Assembly (NCBI GenBank): GCA_947452315.1
Contig: CANGCX010000003.1
Location: 21,604-85,603, forward strand
Reading direction: 5' to 3'
Length of the DNA: 64,000 bases
From: Opitutia bacterium
Lineage (GTDB): Bacteria; Verrucomicrobiota; Verrucomicrobiia; Opitutales; Opitutaceae
This document shows positions 51,865 through 61,496 of the stretch, piece by piece. The position numbers were made by a program, and so were the translations under genes. Position 1 is the stretch's first letter; each line of letters starts with the position of its first letter. Under the pieces are notes generated by a model that saw nothing but the letters and a program-made list of their open reading frames with translations, was not told the DNA's origin and did not search any database.

Positions 51865-54558
51865 ATGCCCCGCCCCGTGTTCTTCTTTTACTTCGAAAAA
51901 ATCGCTGCGCCCTGCGCCTCGAATGGAGTGCGGACTCTCGCAGGGCTGTCTTTCTCATTTTTGCTTTCGCTGGTTTTCGCTCACGGCGCGGAGCTCCCGG
52001 AGCCGATCATGAGTATGATCGATAACCGCTGCTCCAGCTGTCATAACGACGACGATAAAAAAGGCGGCCTCGATCTGACTTCCGCTGCGCTGCTATCGCT
52101 CACCTCGGAACCCAAAAATATCGCGCTCTGGGTAAAAATTTTCGATCGCGTAAATTCCGGCGAGATGCCGCCCAAGCCGAAGCCGCGACCGACGCCCGCA
52201 GAGTTGTCGGCATTTACTGAGACACTTTCCGCTACGCTCACTCAGATTGACCGCAGTCGTATCGCCGTCGAAGGCCGCGCGAGTCGACGCCGGCTTAACC
52301 GCTACGAATACGAAAATGCCTTGCGTGATCTTCTTCACGCGCCGTGGCTCCAGGTGCGCGATTCATTGCCTGAGGACGGCGAGGCTTTCCGTTTCAATAA
52401 AGTCGGTGAACGTCTCGATGTTTCCCACGTGCAAATGGCGCGCTACCTTGGCGCGGCCGATTATGCACTTCGCCAGGTGATTGCTCCGCAAATCACGCCG
52501 TTGCCTACGACAGTCAAACGCTACTACGCGCGTGATCAACGCAGCTATACCGGCCCGATGAAATTTTCAGTGTTCAATAACGCCCCAGAGCGCGCGACCT
52601 TTCCGGTGCTCGGGTTTCAGGCCCAACCCGACGTCCGCCGCGAGGCCGCGCCCCTCACCGTTGGTGCGGCCGATCCCGTGAAACGTGAACTTGAAGGCGT
52701 CGGCGTTGTCGCAGGTAGTTACGAGCCGATTGAGCCAAAATTTAACCAATTCCGTGCGCCCGTCGCCGGACATTATCGGCTGCGTTTCAGCGGACACACT
52801 GTTTGGGTTGGCCCAGGGAAACCGGATCCGGTGAAAGCGCCCGAGCCCGGCAAAAAAGCCGCTGCGCCGAAGCCCGTGCGCTGGTGGATACCGGATCTCG
52901 ACGACGTCGCGCCGGGTCGGCGGGGCGAAGCGATCACGATTTATTCTGAGTTACCCCCGCGTCAGCTGCGGCGATTGGGTACGTTTGATCTTACGCCGGA
53001 GCCGAGTGTCCGCGAGTTAGACGTATGGCTCTTGGAAAAAGAAACGATCCGACCCGATGCTGGCAGACTTTTCCGTTCGCGTCCCGGTGCGGGTCGTTTT
53101 CAAAATCCTCTCGCCGAGCCCGATGGTCAGCCCGGCGTCGTGTTTCGTTGGCTTGAGGTTGAGGGCCCGATCCAAGACGATCACGGTCAGAGCGTGGGGC
53201 ACCGGTTGCTCTTTGGAAATTTGCCGCTCAAAGCTGCTGTGAAGAAAGGCGGACCGATTGAAATCATCTCCGAACATCCTAAACAGGATGCGGCGCAGCT
53301 TCTGCGTAATTTTTCCCAACATGCGTATCGGCGACCTGTGAGTGACGCCGAGGCGACACGTTTCCTGCCCGTGATTGAGGGTGCGTTGCAAACCGGAAGC
53401 TCCTTTGTTGATGCCATGATCGCCGGTTACACGGCGGTGTTGTGTTCTTCTGAGTTTATCAGTCTCGATGAAAAAATCGGGCCGCTCGACGATTACGCGC
53501 TCGCCTCGCGCCTGGCGTTTTTTCTTTGGAACTCACCGCCCGATGATGGGTTACGCGAACTCGCGTCGCGCGCAGAATTGCATCGGCCTGAAGTGTTGCG
53601 GGCGCAGACGGAGCGTTTGCTCAATGACTCGAAAGCACAGCGCTTTACGGAAGCTTTTTTAGATTACTGGCTCGACCTGCGCAAAATTACCGCGACTGCG
53701 CCGGACTCCACGCTCTACCCAGACTACTACCTCGATGATCATCTTGAAGAATCGGCGCTCGAGGAAACGCGCATGTTTTTTGCAGAGTTGTTACGTGGCG
53801 ATTTACCGGCACGCGATGTAGCTTCTAGTGATTACGCATATGTTAACGAACGTCTCGCCGCGCACTATGGTTTACCGCCGATCGTGGGAGTAGCGGTTCG
53901 CAAGGTGGGTTTGCCTAGTGACAGCCCGCGTGGCGGCCTGCTGACGCAGGCCGCTGTGCTCAAAATCACGGCGAATGGCACCACGACTTCGCCCGTGCTG
54001 CGGGGTGCTTGGATCATGGAGCGGCTTCTCGGTCTGCCGCCACCGCCCCCGCCGCCGAGCGTGCCTGCCGTCGATCCTGATACGCGCGGGGCGACTACAA
54101 TCCGACAACAACTCGAGAAACACCGCATCCAGGAAAGTTGCGCCGCGTGTCACACAAAAATCGATCCGGCCGGTTTTGCTTTGGAAAGTTTCGACGTGAT
54201 GGGCGGCTGGCGTGATCGTTACCGCGCCGCGAGTGACGCTAAGCCGGATCCGGGTATTGGTAAGGGCGGGCAGAAATTTTTGTTTCATACGGCGTTGCCC
54301 GTAGACCCGAGTGGGGTGTTGCCTGACGGGCGGGCATTTGGGGACATCCGCGATTTCAAGCGACTGTTGCTCGCCGATGAGGCTCAACTTGCCCGCAATC
54401 TGGTGCGGCAATTCGCGGTTTACGCCACCGGCGCGCCCATCAATTTCTCGGATCGCGCGACCATCGAGCAAATTTTACAACGCGCCCGCTCGCGCCAGTA
54501 CGGCGTGCGCACGCTTGTGCATGAGCTGGTACAAAGCCCGCTTTTCCTTAATAAGTAG
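51865..54558 (+). CDS. DUF1592/DUF1588-type planctomycete cytochrome protein
   Basis: I use the ATG at 51865, giving 897 residues with a signal-like stretch at about 24-42. An N-terminal PSCyt1-type heme motif CSSCH lies at 56-60 and is followed by DUF1587 ([16 protein letters not shown]). DUF1595 begins near [17 protein letters not shown]1592 ([16 protein letters not shown]), DUF1588 ([24 protein letters not shown]) and DUF1585 follow in the standard order. A second heme motif [16 protein letters not shown] lies at 759-774. The family is exported, heme-binding and of unknown reaction. It is followed 16 bp later by its usual DUF1552 partner. Confidence 0.92.
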   Translation: MPRPVFFFYFEKIAAPCASNGVRTLAGLSFSFLLSLVFAHGAELPEPIMSMIDNRCSSCHNDDDKKGGLDLTSAALLSLTSEPKNIALWVKIFDRVNSGEMPPKPKPRPTPAELSAFTETLSATLTQIDRSRIAVEGRASRRRLNRYEYENALRDLLHAPWLQVRDSLPEDGEAFRFNKVGERLDVSHVQMARYLGAADYALRQVIAPQITPLPTTVKRYYARDQRSYTGPMKFSVFNNAPERATFPVLGFQAQPDVRREAAPLTVGAADPVKRELEGVGVVAGSYEPIEPKFNQFRAPVAGHYRLRFSGHTVWVGPGKPDPVKAPEPGKKAAAPKPVRWWIPDLDDVAPGRRGEAITIYSELPPRQLRRLGTFDLTPEPSVRELDVWLLEKETIRPDAGRLFRSRPGAGRFQNPLAEPDGQPGVVFRWLEVEGPIQDDHGQSVGHRLLFGNLPLKAAVKKGGPIEIISEHPKQDAAQLLRNFSQHAYRRPVSDAEATRFLPVIEGALQTGSSFVDAMIAGYTAVLCSSEFISLDEKIGPLDDYALASRLAFFLWNSPPDDGLRELASRAELHRPEVLRAQTERLLNDSKAQRFTEAFLDYWLDLRKITATAPDSTLYPDYYLDDHLEESALEETRMFFAELLRGDLPARDVASSDYAYVNERLAAHYGLPPIVGVAVRKVGLPSDSPRGGLLTQAAVLKITANGTTTSPVLRGAWIMERLLGLPPPPPPPSVPAVDPDTRGATTIRQQLEKHRIQESCAACHTKIDPAGFALESFDVMGGWRDRYRAASDAKPDPGIGKGGQKFLFHTALPVDPSGVLPDGRAFGDIRDFKRLLLADEAQLARNLVRQFAVYATGAPINFSDRATIEQILQRARSRQYGVRTLVHELVQSPLFLNK

Positions 54559-54574
54559 CCGTTACCCCCGCCTC

Positions 54575-55921
54575 ATGAAACATTCCCCTGATTCCAGTTC
54601 TTCGCTCGGCTCTTACGTCTCTACGCGGCGGGCACTTTCGCGACGTCAGTTTTTGCGCGGGGCCGGCATCACGCTTTCCTTGCCGCTGCTGGATTCGATG
54701 TTGCCGACTTTCGTGCGGGCGCAGGCGGCTAAAGAGGCTGTGGTTAAACCGCGCCGGATGCTCGCTATCTGCAACAACCTCGGGCTCGTCCCAGATCAAT
54801 TTTTTCCCACGACGACAGGCCGAGATTACATGCTCTCTCCGTACCTTGAGATGTTAAAGGAGCACCGGGATGATTTTACCGTGTTCAGTGGCGTGTCGCA
54901 TCCTGACGTCGATGGCGGCCATCCTGCCGATATTTGTTTTCTGACGGCGGCGCCGCACCCTGGCAGCGGCGGATTTCGCAACACAATCTCGCTCGATCAA
55001 TATATCGCCGAGCGCATCGGCTACCAGACACGTTTCCCGTCGCTGACGCTAGGCGTCAATGTCGCTCAGGGTTCTCGCAGTCTTTCCTGGACGGGTTCGG
55101 GTGTGCTCATTCCCTGTGAGGAAAAAGCGTCAGATGTTTTTCGGCGTTTGTTTATCCAGGGTACTCCGTCCGAAGTGAACGCGCAGATGCGCAAGCTCGA
55201 CCTCGGTCGCAGCATTCTCGACGCCGTGGCTGGTCAGGCGAAAGACCTGCAGCGTGGAGTGACGGCACGCGACCGCGATCGGCTAGATCAATATTTTACC
55301 AGCGTGCGCGATCTCGAACAACGCATGCAAATGTCTAAGGAATGGGAGCGTAAACCCAAGCCACAGATCGACGCGCCCGTCCCACTCGATCCCGCTAGTC
55401 CTCGCGAGTACATGGACAAGGTGAAACTCATGTACGACATGGCACGCCTCGCGTTTGAGACGGATTCGACGCGCTCGATCTCGCTCATGTTGGATAGCGT
55501 GAATTCACCGGCTATCGAGTTCGGTGATCACAAGAGCACCGATGCTTATCACAATCTTTCCCATCACGGAAAATCCACTGAAAAACTCGCGCAATTGAAG
55601 GCGATCGATGAGTGGCATATGAAGTTGCTCAATCAACTTTTCACCGATCTTAAAAACGTGCGGGAAGAGGGCGAAACGCTCCTTGATCGTTCAATGATTC
55701 TTTACGGCTCCAATCTCGGTAACGCTAACACCCATGTAACGACGAATCTCCCGACGCTGTTTGCGGGTGGTGGTTTCCGCCATGGCCAACATCTTGCCTT
55801 CGACAAAGAACGGAATTATCCGCTCCCCAACCTCTTTGTCTCGATGTTACAGCGCATGGGTCTGGAATCTGACAAATTTGCGACCTCTACTGGCACGATG
55901 CGTGGTTTGGACCTCGCCTAG
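54575..55921 (+). CDS. DUF1552 family protein
   Basis: The start is the ATG at 54575, giving 448 residues. It has a twin-arginine motif [10 protein letters not shown] at about residues 22-31 and a hydrophobic segment, so export through Tat is expected. The body shows DUF1552 features: [40 protein letters not shown] and [19 protein letters not shown] near the start, and [14 protein letters not shown] near 375. The family is found almost only next to DUF1592 cytochromes, as here. It resembles DUF1501 in organisation and may share the phosphatase/sulfatase-like fold. The reaction is not known. Confidence 0.92.
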   Translation: MKHSPDSSSSLGSYVSTRRALSRRQFLRGAGITLSLPLLDSMLPTFVRAQAAKEAVVKPRRMLAICNNLGLVPDQFFPTTTGRDYMLSPYLEMLKEHRDDFTVFSGVSHPDVDGGHPADICFLTAAPHPGSGGFRNTISLDQYIAERIGYQTRFPSLTLGVNVAQGSRSLSWTGSGVLIPCEEKASDVFRRLFIQGTPSEVNAQMRKLDLGRSILDAVAGQAKDLQRGVTARDRDRLDQYFTSVRDLEQRMQMSKEWERKPKPQIDAPVPLDPASPREYMDKVKLMYDMARLAFETDSTRSISLMLDSVNSPAIEFGDHKSTDAYHNLSHHGKSTEKLAQLKAIDEWHMKLLNQLFTDLKNVREEGETLLDRSMILYGSNLGNANTHVTTNLPTLFAGGGFRHGQHLAFDKERNYPLPNLFVSMLQRMGLESDKFATSTGTMRGLDLA

Positions 55922-56018
55922 GAAACCGTGGATTCAACTGCGAAATGAAGTTGCCGACTGGGGCCCTTCCGCGCGTATCTTTTAGCGTCTGACTGCGTCT
56001 TAAACATTCTCCCTTCTT

Positions 56019-56480
56019 ATGAAAAACCGTCTCCTCATCGCTAGCACCTGCATCGCTCTCGCCTTCGCGCCCCTCGCGCAAGCCGAGGCCGCCAAAGCCG
56101 CCCCCAAGGGCGAAGAAAAGCACACTGAACTAGGTGAAAAAATGGAAAAACTCAACGGTGCCTACCGCAAGCTGAAGCGCCAAGTTTCCGATGCTACGAA
56201 GAATGAGTCATCCCTCGCGCTGATCGCCACGATTAAGTCCGCCGCGGAGGGTTCGCTCGAGTTCAAGCCCGAGATCACGGCCGAAAAACCTGCCGCAGAT
56301 CAGGCGAAATTTGTCGAGTCATACAAAACTGAGATGAAGAAGATGATCGAGCTCGTTGGTAAACTTGAAGCCGCGCTCAAGGCGGGTAAAAATGATGAAG
56401 CGGCCAAGATGATTGCTGATTTGGACGCCCAACAAAAATCCTCGCACAAAGAATTCAAGAAGCAGAAACCAAAGGCTTAA
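56019..56480 (+). CDS. Cytochrome b562-like exported protein
   Basis: This 153-residue protein has a signal peptide of about 22 residues and a four-helix, Lys/Glu/Ala-rich mature part of about 120 residues. It resembles cytochrome b562 in pattern. The first helix begins EKMEKLN, with Met42 at the position of the b562 heme-ligand Met7. The last helix has SSHKEF, with His143 at the position of the ligand His102. Helical spacing and length fit the family. Thus both axial ligands seem kept and a periplasmic heme b protein is plausible, but some relatives lack heme. A strong terminator follows at 56517. Confidence 0.75.
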   Translation: MKNRLLIASTCIALAFAPLAQAEAAKAAPKGEEKHTELGEKMEKLNGAYRKLKRQVSDATKNESSLALIATIKSAAEGSLEFKPEITAEKPAADQAKFVESYKTEMKKMIELVGKLEAALKAGKNDEAAKMIADLDAQQKSSHKEFKKQKPKA

Positions 56481-56516
56481 TTCGCCGACGGTTTTTGGAT
56501 TAAAATCTTAAACAAA

Positions 56517-56546
56517 AACACCGCCCAAATCGGGCGGTGTTTTTTT
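56517..56546 (+). terminator. Rho-independent terminator after cytochrome b562-like gene
   Basis: A 10-bp perfect stem AACACCGCCC / GGGCGGTGTT with a 5-nt loop is followed by T residues. On the other strand the A-tract before the stem makes it also a possible terminator for the convergent DUF1080 gene. Confidence 0.92.
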
Positions 56547-56590
56547 GTGACTCGATTGAGCCTAGGTCGCAGTAAGCGCCTAGAGCGGGT

Positions 56591-57286
56591 TTATTTCAAC
56601 TCGCGGATTTTGATGTTTCGATACCAGCAGTCGTCTTGGTGGTAGGTGAGCATGATGTGGCCAACGATTTTTTCACCGAAGCCGGGTTGCTTAGTGAATT
56701 TGCTCTTCGCGAGACCGGCTTTGACGGCGTCGCTGCCGAGGTCGTAGCTGAGGACGTTTTTACCGTTGAGCCAGTGTTCGACGTGGTTGCCTTTGACGAT
56801 GATGCGGGAGGAGTTCCATTCTCCAACAGGTTTCATGGGCTTGTCGGCAGCGGGAGGGAGCACGTCGTAAAAGGCGGCCGTCTGGCGGTGCGTGCCGATC
56901 TTCCCATCTGGGTGGCCGACGTCGTCGAGCATCTGGTACTCGGGACCGGGCGCGGCGGGGCGGGCCTCAGTGACGAAATATTTAACGCCGTTATTGCCGG
57001 CGAGTGGGAGTTTCCACTCCCAGGCGAACTCGAAGTCGTTGAATTTTTTCTCGGTGATGAGCTCGGTCCCTTTAACTTTGGCGATGGCGTGGAGTGTGCC
57101 GTCTTTGACTTCCCAACCGCCGGCGGGCTTGCCGGCGTAGGGTCGCCACCCGTTCATGGTTTGACCGTCAAAGAGGAGGGTCCAGCCGGCGGATTTTTCG
57201 GCAGGAGTGAGTTGGTTTTCGGCGGCGCTGAGCGAAGTCAATCCGCTAAGGGTGATGATCAGGGCAGGGAGGAAATGACGGAGCAT
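56591..57286 (-). CDS. DUF1080 (3-keto-disaccharide hydrolase-like) exported protein
   Basis: I use the ATG at 57286, giving 231 residues; the open frame extends upstream into the region between this gene and lacI without similarity. The signal peptide covers about residues 1-22. The DUF1080 domain (PF06439) begins with GWTLLFDGQTMNGWR near 35 and includes WEVKDGTLHAI, FNDFEFAWEWKLP, NNGVKYFV, PGPEYQMLDD and NHVEHWLNGKNVLSYD. The fold is a concanavalin-like beta jelly roll. A few members hydrolyse 3-keto-glycosides formed by sugar 3-dehydrogenases; the others are of unknown activity. It is common in PVC genomes and acts outside the cytoplasm. Confidence 0.92.
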   Translation of the reverse strand: MLRHFLPALIITLSGLTSLSAAENQLTPAEKSAGWTLLFDGQTMNGWRPYAGKPAGGWEVKDGTLHAIAKVKGTELITEKKFNDFEFAWEWKLPLAGNNGVKYFVTEARPAAPGPEYQMLDDVGHPDGKIGTHRQTAAFYDVLPPAADKPMKPVGEWNSSRIIVKGNHVEHWLNGKNVLSYDLGSDAVKAGLAKSKFTKQPGFGEKIVGHIMLTYHQDDCWYRNIKIRELK

Positions 57287-57430
57287 GGGTAGGGAGTTGT
57301 GTTTAAGGGCAGGGGAACATTTAAAGACGAACGCGACAGGCCGTGGATGTGGAGAAAATTCTGCAGCGATTTCCCCGCACATGGCGGTCGCCGGTGAGGC
57401 CGCTGCGAACGTCAAAGCGGTGCAGCTTGC

Positions 57431-58519
57431 TTATTTTTCGGCCAAGAGAGCTTGGCGACTCAGCCCGGCTCCGGGCGCGCTTTGCCCCGCACACCAGACC
57501 CCACGTACTAGTTGGAGGCGGGTACCGCGCAGCGCACCGGTATCCCACCGCTGCAGTTTCTCGACGAGCAGGTCGATGGCTTCAGCTCCGATTCGAAACT
57601 CGTCTTGGCGGATGCCGGTGATGTTACTGTCGTCATGCACGGATAGTGAAATGAGCCCTGTGCCGATTGGGGCACAGCTCATTTTCTTGGGATCGCGTAG
57701 GGCAAAAATCACGGCATCTACGCGGTGTCGGGCGATCCAAGTGTTTAAACCAAGAGGGATTTCCTCACGCGTTTCAGGCATGAACACGGGGATGCGTGTG
57801 CGCGGGCAATGTTGTTGTTGGGCTACCAAGTAGCCTGAAAGCCAGCGATGCTCGAGTCGCCGGCTGACATCCGCGGCAAGGGCAAACCCGATATTGCGGT
57901 AGCCTAGTGCATAAGATTGATTATAAGCGAGATGTGCGGCGTAAAAATGATCGTCAGCGACGCGATCTATTTCCGGCGCTTGCACGCTGGTACCTAAACC
58001 CACGACTGAAAAACTGGTTAAATCGAAAGGGAGCGTGTTTTTCTGGCCCGTGAGTGGCGCCACGAGAATCCCGTGTATGCCGCGAGCTTGAAGTAGGTCG
58101 ATGAGTCTTTCCGGGCGCATTTTGGGGTCGCTGGTGGAAAATTCCTCTAGGCTAAAGCCGCGTTCCACGGCTCGGGTGGTGGCTGCGGAGTAGAAATTAC
58201 GATGCGTGGTCGCGTCGCGCCAGCGGTCCGTGGGTGCATCCGCGGTTAGAAATCCCAAAGAAGCTCGAACGGTGGAAGCAGGTGCGACCGTTCGACGACT
58301 ACGCATGAGAGCAGTTACGAGTGGATTCGGCCGGTAACCCAGTTCCTGTGCGGCAGCGCGGATGCGTTCACGAGTGGAGGCGGGTATGCTGGGGTGGTGT
58401 TGGAGAGCGAGTGACACCGATGAACGTGAAACTCCCGCGTGTTCCGCCACGTGCTGCATCGAGATGGGACCTTTAAGAGCGTTCACCTGCTTTGATCCGC
58501 GCTTGATTTTGACCGACAT
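57431..58519 (-). CDS. LacI family transcriptional regulator
   Basis: This 362-residue protein has an N-terminal LacI-type helix-turn-helix at about residues 18-70 (SMQHVAEHAGVSRSSVSLALQHHPSIP, then the hinge-helix ELGYRPNPLVTALM) and a periplasmic-binding-protein-like effector domain after residue 85. The N-terminal segment before the HTH is basic and slightly long. It is divergent from the TonB receptor - sulfatase - TonB receptor genes, with about 200 bp between starts, so it likely controls them in response to a sugar. The intergenic DNA holds a candidate operator (58581-58612). Effector unknown. Confidence 0.92.
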   Translation of the reverse strand: MSVKIKRGSKQVNALKGPISMQHVAEHAGVSRSSVSLALQHHPSIPASTRERIRAAAQELGYRPNPLVTALMRSRRTVAPASTVRASLGFLTADAPTDRWRDATTHRNFYSAATTRAVERGFSLEEFSTSDPKMRPERLIDLLQARGIHGILVAPLTGQKNTLPFDLTSFSVVGLGTSVQAPEIDRVADDHFYAAHLAYNQSYALGYRNIGFALAADVSRRLEHRWLSGYLVAQQQHCPRTRIPVFMPETREEIPLGLNTWIARHRVDAVIFALRDPKKMSCAPIGTGLISLSVHDDSNITGIRQDEFRIGAEAIDLLVEKLQRWDTGALRGTRLQLVRGVWCAGQSAPGAGLSRQALLAEK

Positions 58520-58580
58520 GGTTCGAGTTGCGAAAGCACAGATAGGGTCCCTGAAATAGCAATTTATTTTGGGTTCAGGT

Positions 58581-58612
58581 TAATGATATTAGCAAAATAG
58601 ATTAAATCATTA
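58581..58612. promoter_or_regulatory. Inverted repeat between lacI-type gene and TonB receptor
   Basis: TAATGAT (58581-58587) is repeated inverted as ATCATTA (58606-58612), in an AT-rich intergenic region. It lacks the central CG of classic LacI operators, so assignment to the adjacent regulator is tentative. Confidence 0.35.
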
Positions 58613-58724
58613 TCTAATAACAACTAAATATATAAATATGATCTAATTACTCAACGATGCTAGTAATGGGAACTTTGCTGCAACGCAGTGCAAGGTTTTT
58701 GGTGTATTGTTACCCCTATCCCTC

Positions 58725-61484
58725 ATGACATTTTCTCCAAATTGTTTGAGCTTAATTAGAGCTTCAGGGTTGTTTCTTGTCTTGATGCAGGCCACTCCTG
58801 CGCAGGTTGCTCCGGTGCCATCGGGCGCTTCTTCCACAAAAGAGGAAGCCGTCAGGCTTTCGCCGTTCGTAATTGCATCAGAGCGTGAGACAGGTTGGTC
58901 AGCTAATGACACGCTCTCGGCCACGCGCACGAAGCAGGCGCTCAAGGACGTTCCAGTGAACATCGATGCGATCACCGCTGATTTCATGGAAGACCTCGGT
59001 CTGTTTTCTGCCGACGAAACGGCTAAATTTGTCGCCAACGTTTATGCTTTGCCGGTGATGGAAAACGACAATCAAGGCGGCAATTTCTCGTTCCGCGGTA
59101 TGACCCAGACGAACAACATCAGTCGCAATTACTTTCGCTGGTTCATCCCGAGCGATACCTACAACGTCGAACGCATAGACTTTGGCAAAGGCTCGAATTC
59201 GTTGATTTTCGGTGCCGTCGAACCGGGCGGGCAGGGTGCGGCGTTCACCAAGCGCCCGTTGTTAAAAAACTTTGGCGAGATCTTCGCCAACCAAAACAGC
59301 GAGGGCGCCTATCGCTACCAGATCGATGTTAACCGCAAACTCCGCTCAAATCTCGCCCTGCGCTTCAACGCCGTGCGTAAGCAGGATAAGACGTTTCAAG
59401 ACGCATCCGCATATAAATTTGAAGGCGAGACGCTCGCTGCTGTCTGGCAACCCTTTGCTCGCACCTCGATTCGCGTCGAAGGTGAGCGCGGCAAATACGA
59501 TAACACCCGCGGTTTCGCCGGCATAAACGTATGGGAGCAATCCGCCCGCTCCAACGCTTGGAATACTGCGGGCACGTATTACACCTCGGACAATGTTTGG
59601 GTGCTGCAAGCCTCCCAATCTGCGGCAGACCGATTAGCGGCCAACTCGGTCGCGGGAGGCACGCCCTCGCTTATCGAAGGCAGTTTTGTCGATGTCACGA
59701 TGCGCGATGCGGCTGGGCTCGCCGTGGGTACCAAGCGGATCAATGGTTATCCCAAGCATTACAACCTCCGTGGCTCTTGGGACAAACAAGCGCGACCCTT
59801 CGATACGTATTCGATTACCATCGAGCAAGGCATCGGCCCAGTTTCGTTTGAGCTCAGTTATAACCGTCAAAATCAGGCATCTGATCGTAATGATAACTCT
59901 TTCGACACCACGATCAGCGTCGACGTCAACGGCCGACCGTTCATCGACGCAGCTTCAGACCGCAAACATTTCGGAACGGACACGGACGCGTTTCGCGGCT
60001 CTATGGTTTATAATTGGGATAAATTAAAGTGGATGCAGCAAATCTTCGTCGCCACCGCCGAGTACAACGAAAGTTCGCAGGACAACTATCGCCTTCAAGG
60101 CTATAACGTTAAAAACGTCCTCAATGGTACCGCCACAGCGATCAGCACGACCAACGATCGCGGGCGCCTAAGACTTTATCTTGATGACCCAGCTTTTTAT
60201 TCGCGAGCCATCTTTGATCGTCTGCAATTCAACAATCCGCCGGTCACGAACACGGTTGATATGCGCATGTTGGGTTTCTTTGCCTCGGGCACAGATGCGG
60301 CAAGCGGCACGCAATTTGTGCGCAGCGCAGCGGCCTCATTTTCCGCGAGCGGAAAATATTTCGGTGGTCGCCTGTTGTCGCTTGTTGGCGTGCGCCGCGA
60401 CACCAACCGCGAATATGATTATACGACCACGCGCTATTTTGGCCAATTTCAGGAAGCAATTCGCCCGCCAAAATATCAGGACGCACTTAAGGGCGATTAC
60501 ATGGAAAATCTCTCGCAGAATCTTGATAACACCACCTTCACTGGCGGACTCACGCTGGTGCTGACCAAAGATATCAACCTGTACGGCGTGTATTCTGAGT
60601 CGTTCCGCTTTCAAGATTTTGTGACGTTCGATAACAAGCGCTTCGGTCCAGTCGAGGGTACCACGAAGGAAATTGGCCTCAAAGGTAGCGCGCTCAACGG
60701 CCGCGTCGGTCTTACCTTGGGTGTCTTCGATATTGAGCGTAAGAACGTCGTTCTCTCATACAACAATGTCATTAACCTCAGCGCCGCTAACCTTGAGGAT
60801 TTAATGAATCCTAACACGGTGCTGCCGGGTAGCCCAGGTTACCTTTACAGCGCTCCGGGTACCGCCAGCGCCGCGCGCAATTATCCCTCATTAGAAAATT
60901 CTACCGGTGCTGATCTGACCCTCATTCTCCGGCCCACGAAGCAACTCCAGGTCCGCCTGACCCTTGCTCGCACCAAGGTCGTTGGCGAGCCTGACCTCTC
61001 GTCGTTTCGCGCTTATTACACCGCTGCAGTTGCTCGTGGAAATGAGAGCCCCGCCGTGCTGGCTTTGGCCAAGCAGTTGCTGGATTCTCTCGATATTCCG
61101 GGCAAACCCACCGGAGCCCGTGCTTCGCCTTGGTCGGGCAGCTGGGTGATCGACTACGCGATGCCCCGTGATTCTTGGGCGCCGCTCAAAGGTGTACGTA
61201 TCGGTATCAACGGAACGTGGCGTGATGATTACCTCCTTGGTCGCCCTAATGGCCAGCAGATGATCGGCGGTTCCAGCCATCTCATGAATGCTTACGTGAT
61301 GCGCGACCAGAAAATCTGGGGTCAACAGGTGCGCTTCCGCTTAGGCGTTAAAAATCTCACCGATTTGGAAAACGATAAGACCCGTAAGACCGGTTTCACC
61401 ACCATGGCTAATGGCAGTAACCGCTACACCTATTCCTACGTCATGCCGGCGCAATATGATCTCTCGGCTTCTGTTAAATTCTAA
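58725..61484 (+). CDS. TonB-dependent receptor (Opitutaceae type)
   Basis: I use the ATG at 58725 instead of the TTG 18 bp upstream; the product has 919 residues. A signal peptide of about 28 residues precedes AVRLSPFVIASERETGW, the segment typical of this family. The plug contains TRTKQALKDVPVNIDAITADFMEDL and FSFRGMTQTN. A FGKGSNSLIFGAVEPGGQGAAFTKRP block follows, and the barrel ends with LSASVKF. Its members resemble siderophore/sugar receptors of the PVC group. It is the first gene of a TonB receptor - sulfatase - TonB receptor run, divergent from the LacI regulator, so sulfated-glycan fragments are a plausible cargo. Confidence 0.93.
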   Translation: MTFSPNCLSLIRASGLFLVLMQATPAQVAPVPSGASSTKEEAVRLSPFVIASERETGWSANDTLSATRTKQALKDVPVNIDAITADFMEDLGLFSADETAKFVANVYALPVMENDNQGGNFSFRGMTQTNNISRNYFRWFIPSDTYNVERIDFGKGSNSLIFGAVEPGGQGAAFTKRPLLKNFGEIFANQNSEGAYRYQIDVNRKLRSNLALRFNAVRKQDKTFQDASAYKFEGETLAAVWQPFARTSIRVEGERGKYDNTRGFAGINVWEQSARSNAWNTAGTYYTSDNVWVLQASQSAADRLAANSVAGGTPSLIEGSFVDVTMRDAAGLAVGTKRINGYPKHYNLRGSWDKQARPFDTYSITIEQGIGPVSFELSYNRQNQASDRNDNSFDTTISVDVNGRPFIDAASDRKHFGTDTDAFRGSMVYNWDKLKWMQQIFVATAEYNESSQDNYRLQGYNVKNVLNGTATAISTTNDRGRLRLYLDDPAFYSRAIFDRLQFNNPPVTNTVDMRMLGFFASGTDAASGTQFVRSAAASFSASGKYFGGRLLSLVGVRRDTNREYDYTTTRYFGQFQEAIRPPKYQDALKGDYMENLSQNLDNTTFTGGLTLVLTKDINLYGVYSESFRFQDFVTFDNKRFGPVEGTTKEIGLKGSALNGRVGLTLGVFDIERKNVVLSYNNVINLSAANLEDLMNPNTVLPGSPGYLYSAPGTASAARNYPSLENSTGADLTLILRPTKQLQVRLTLARTKVVGEPDLSSFRAYYTAAVARGNESPAVLALAKQLLDSLDIPGKPTGARASPWSGSWVIDYAMPRDSWAPLKGVRIGINGTWRDDYLLGRPNGQQMIGGSSHLMNAYVMRDQKIWGQQVRFRLGVKNLTDLENDKTRKTGFTTMANGSNRYTYSYVMPAQYDLSASVKF

Positions 61485-61496
61485 AAAACTTCTTTC

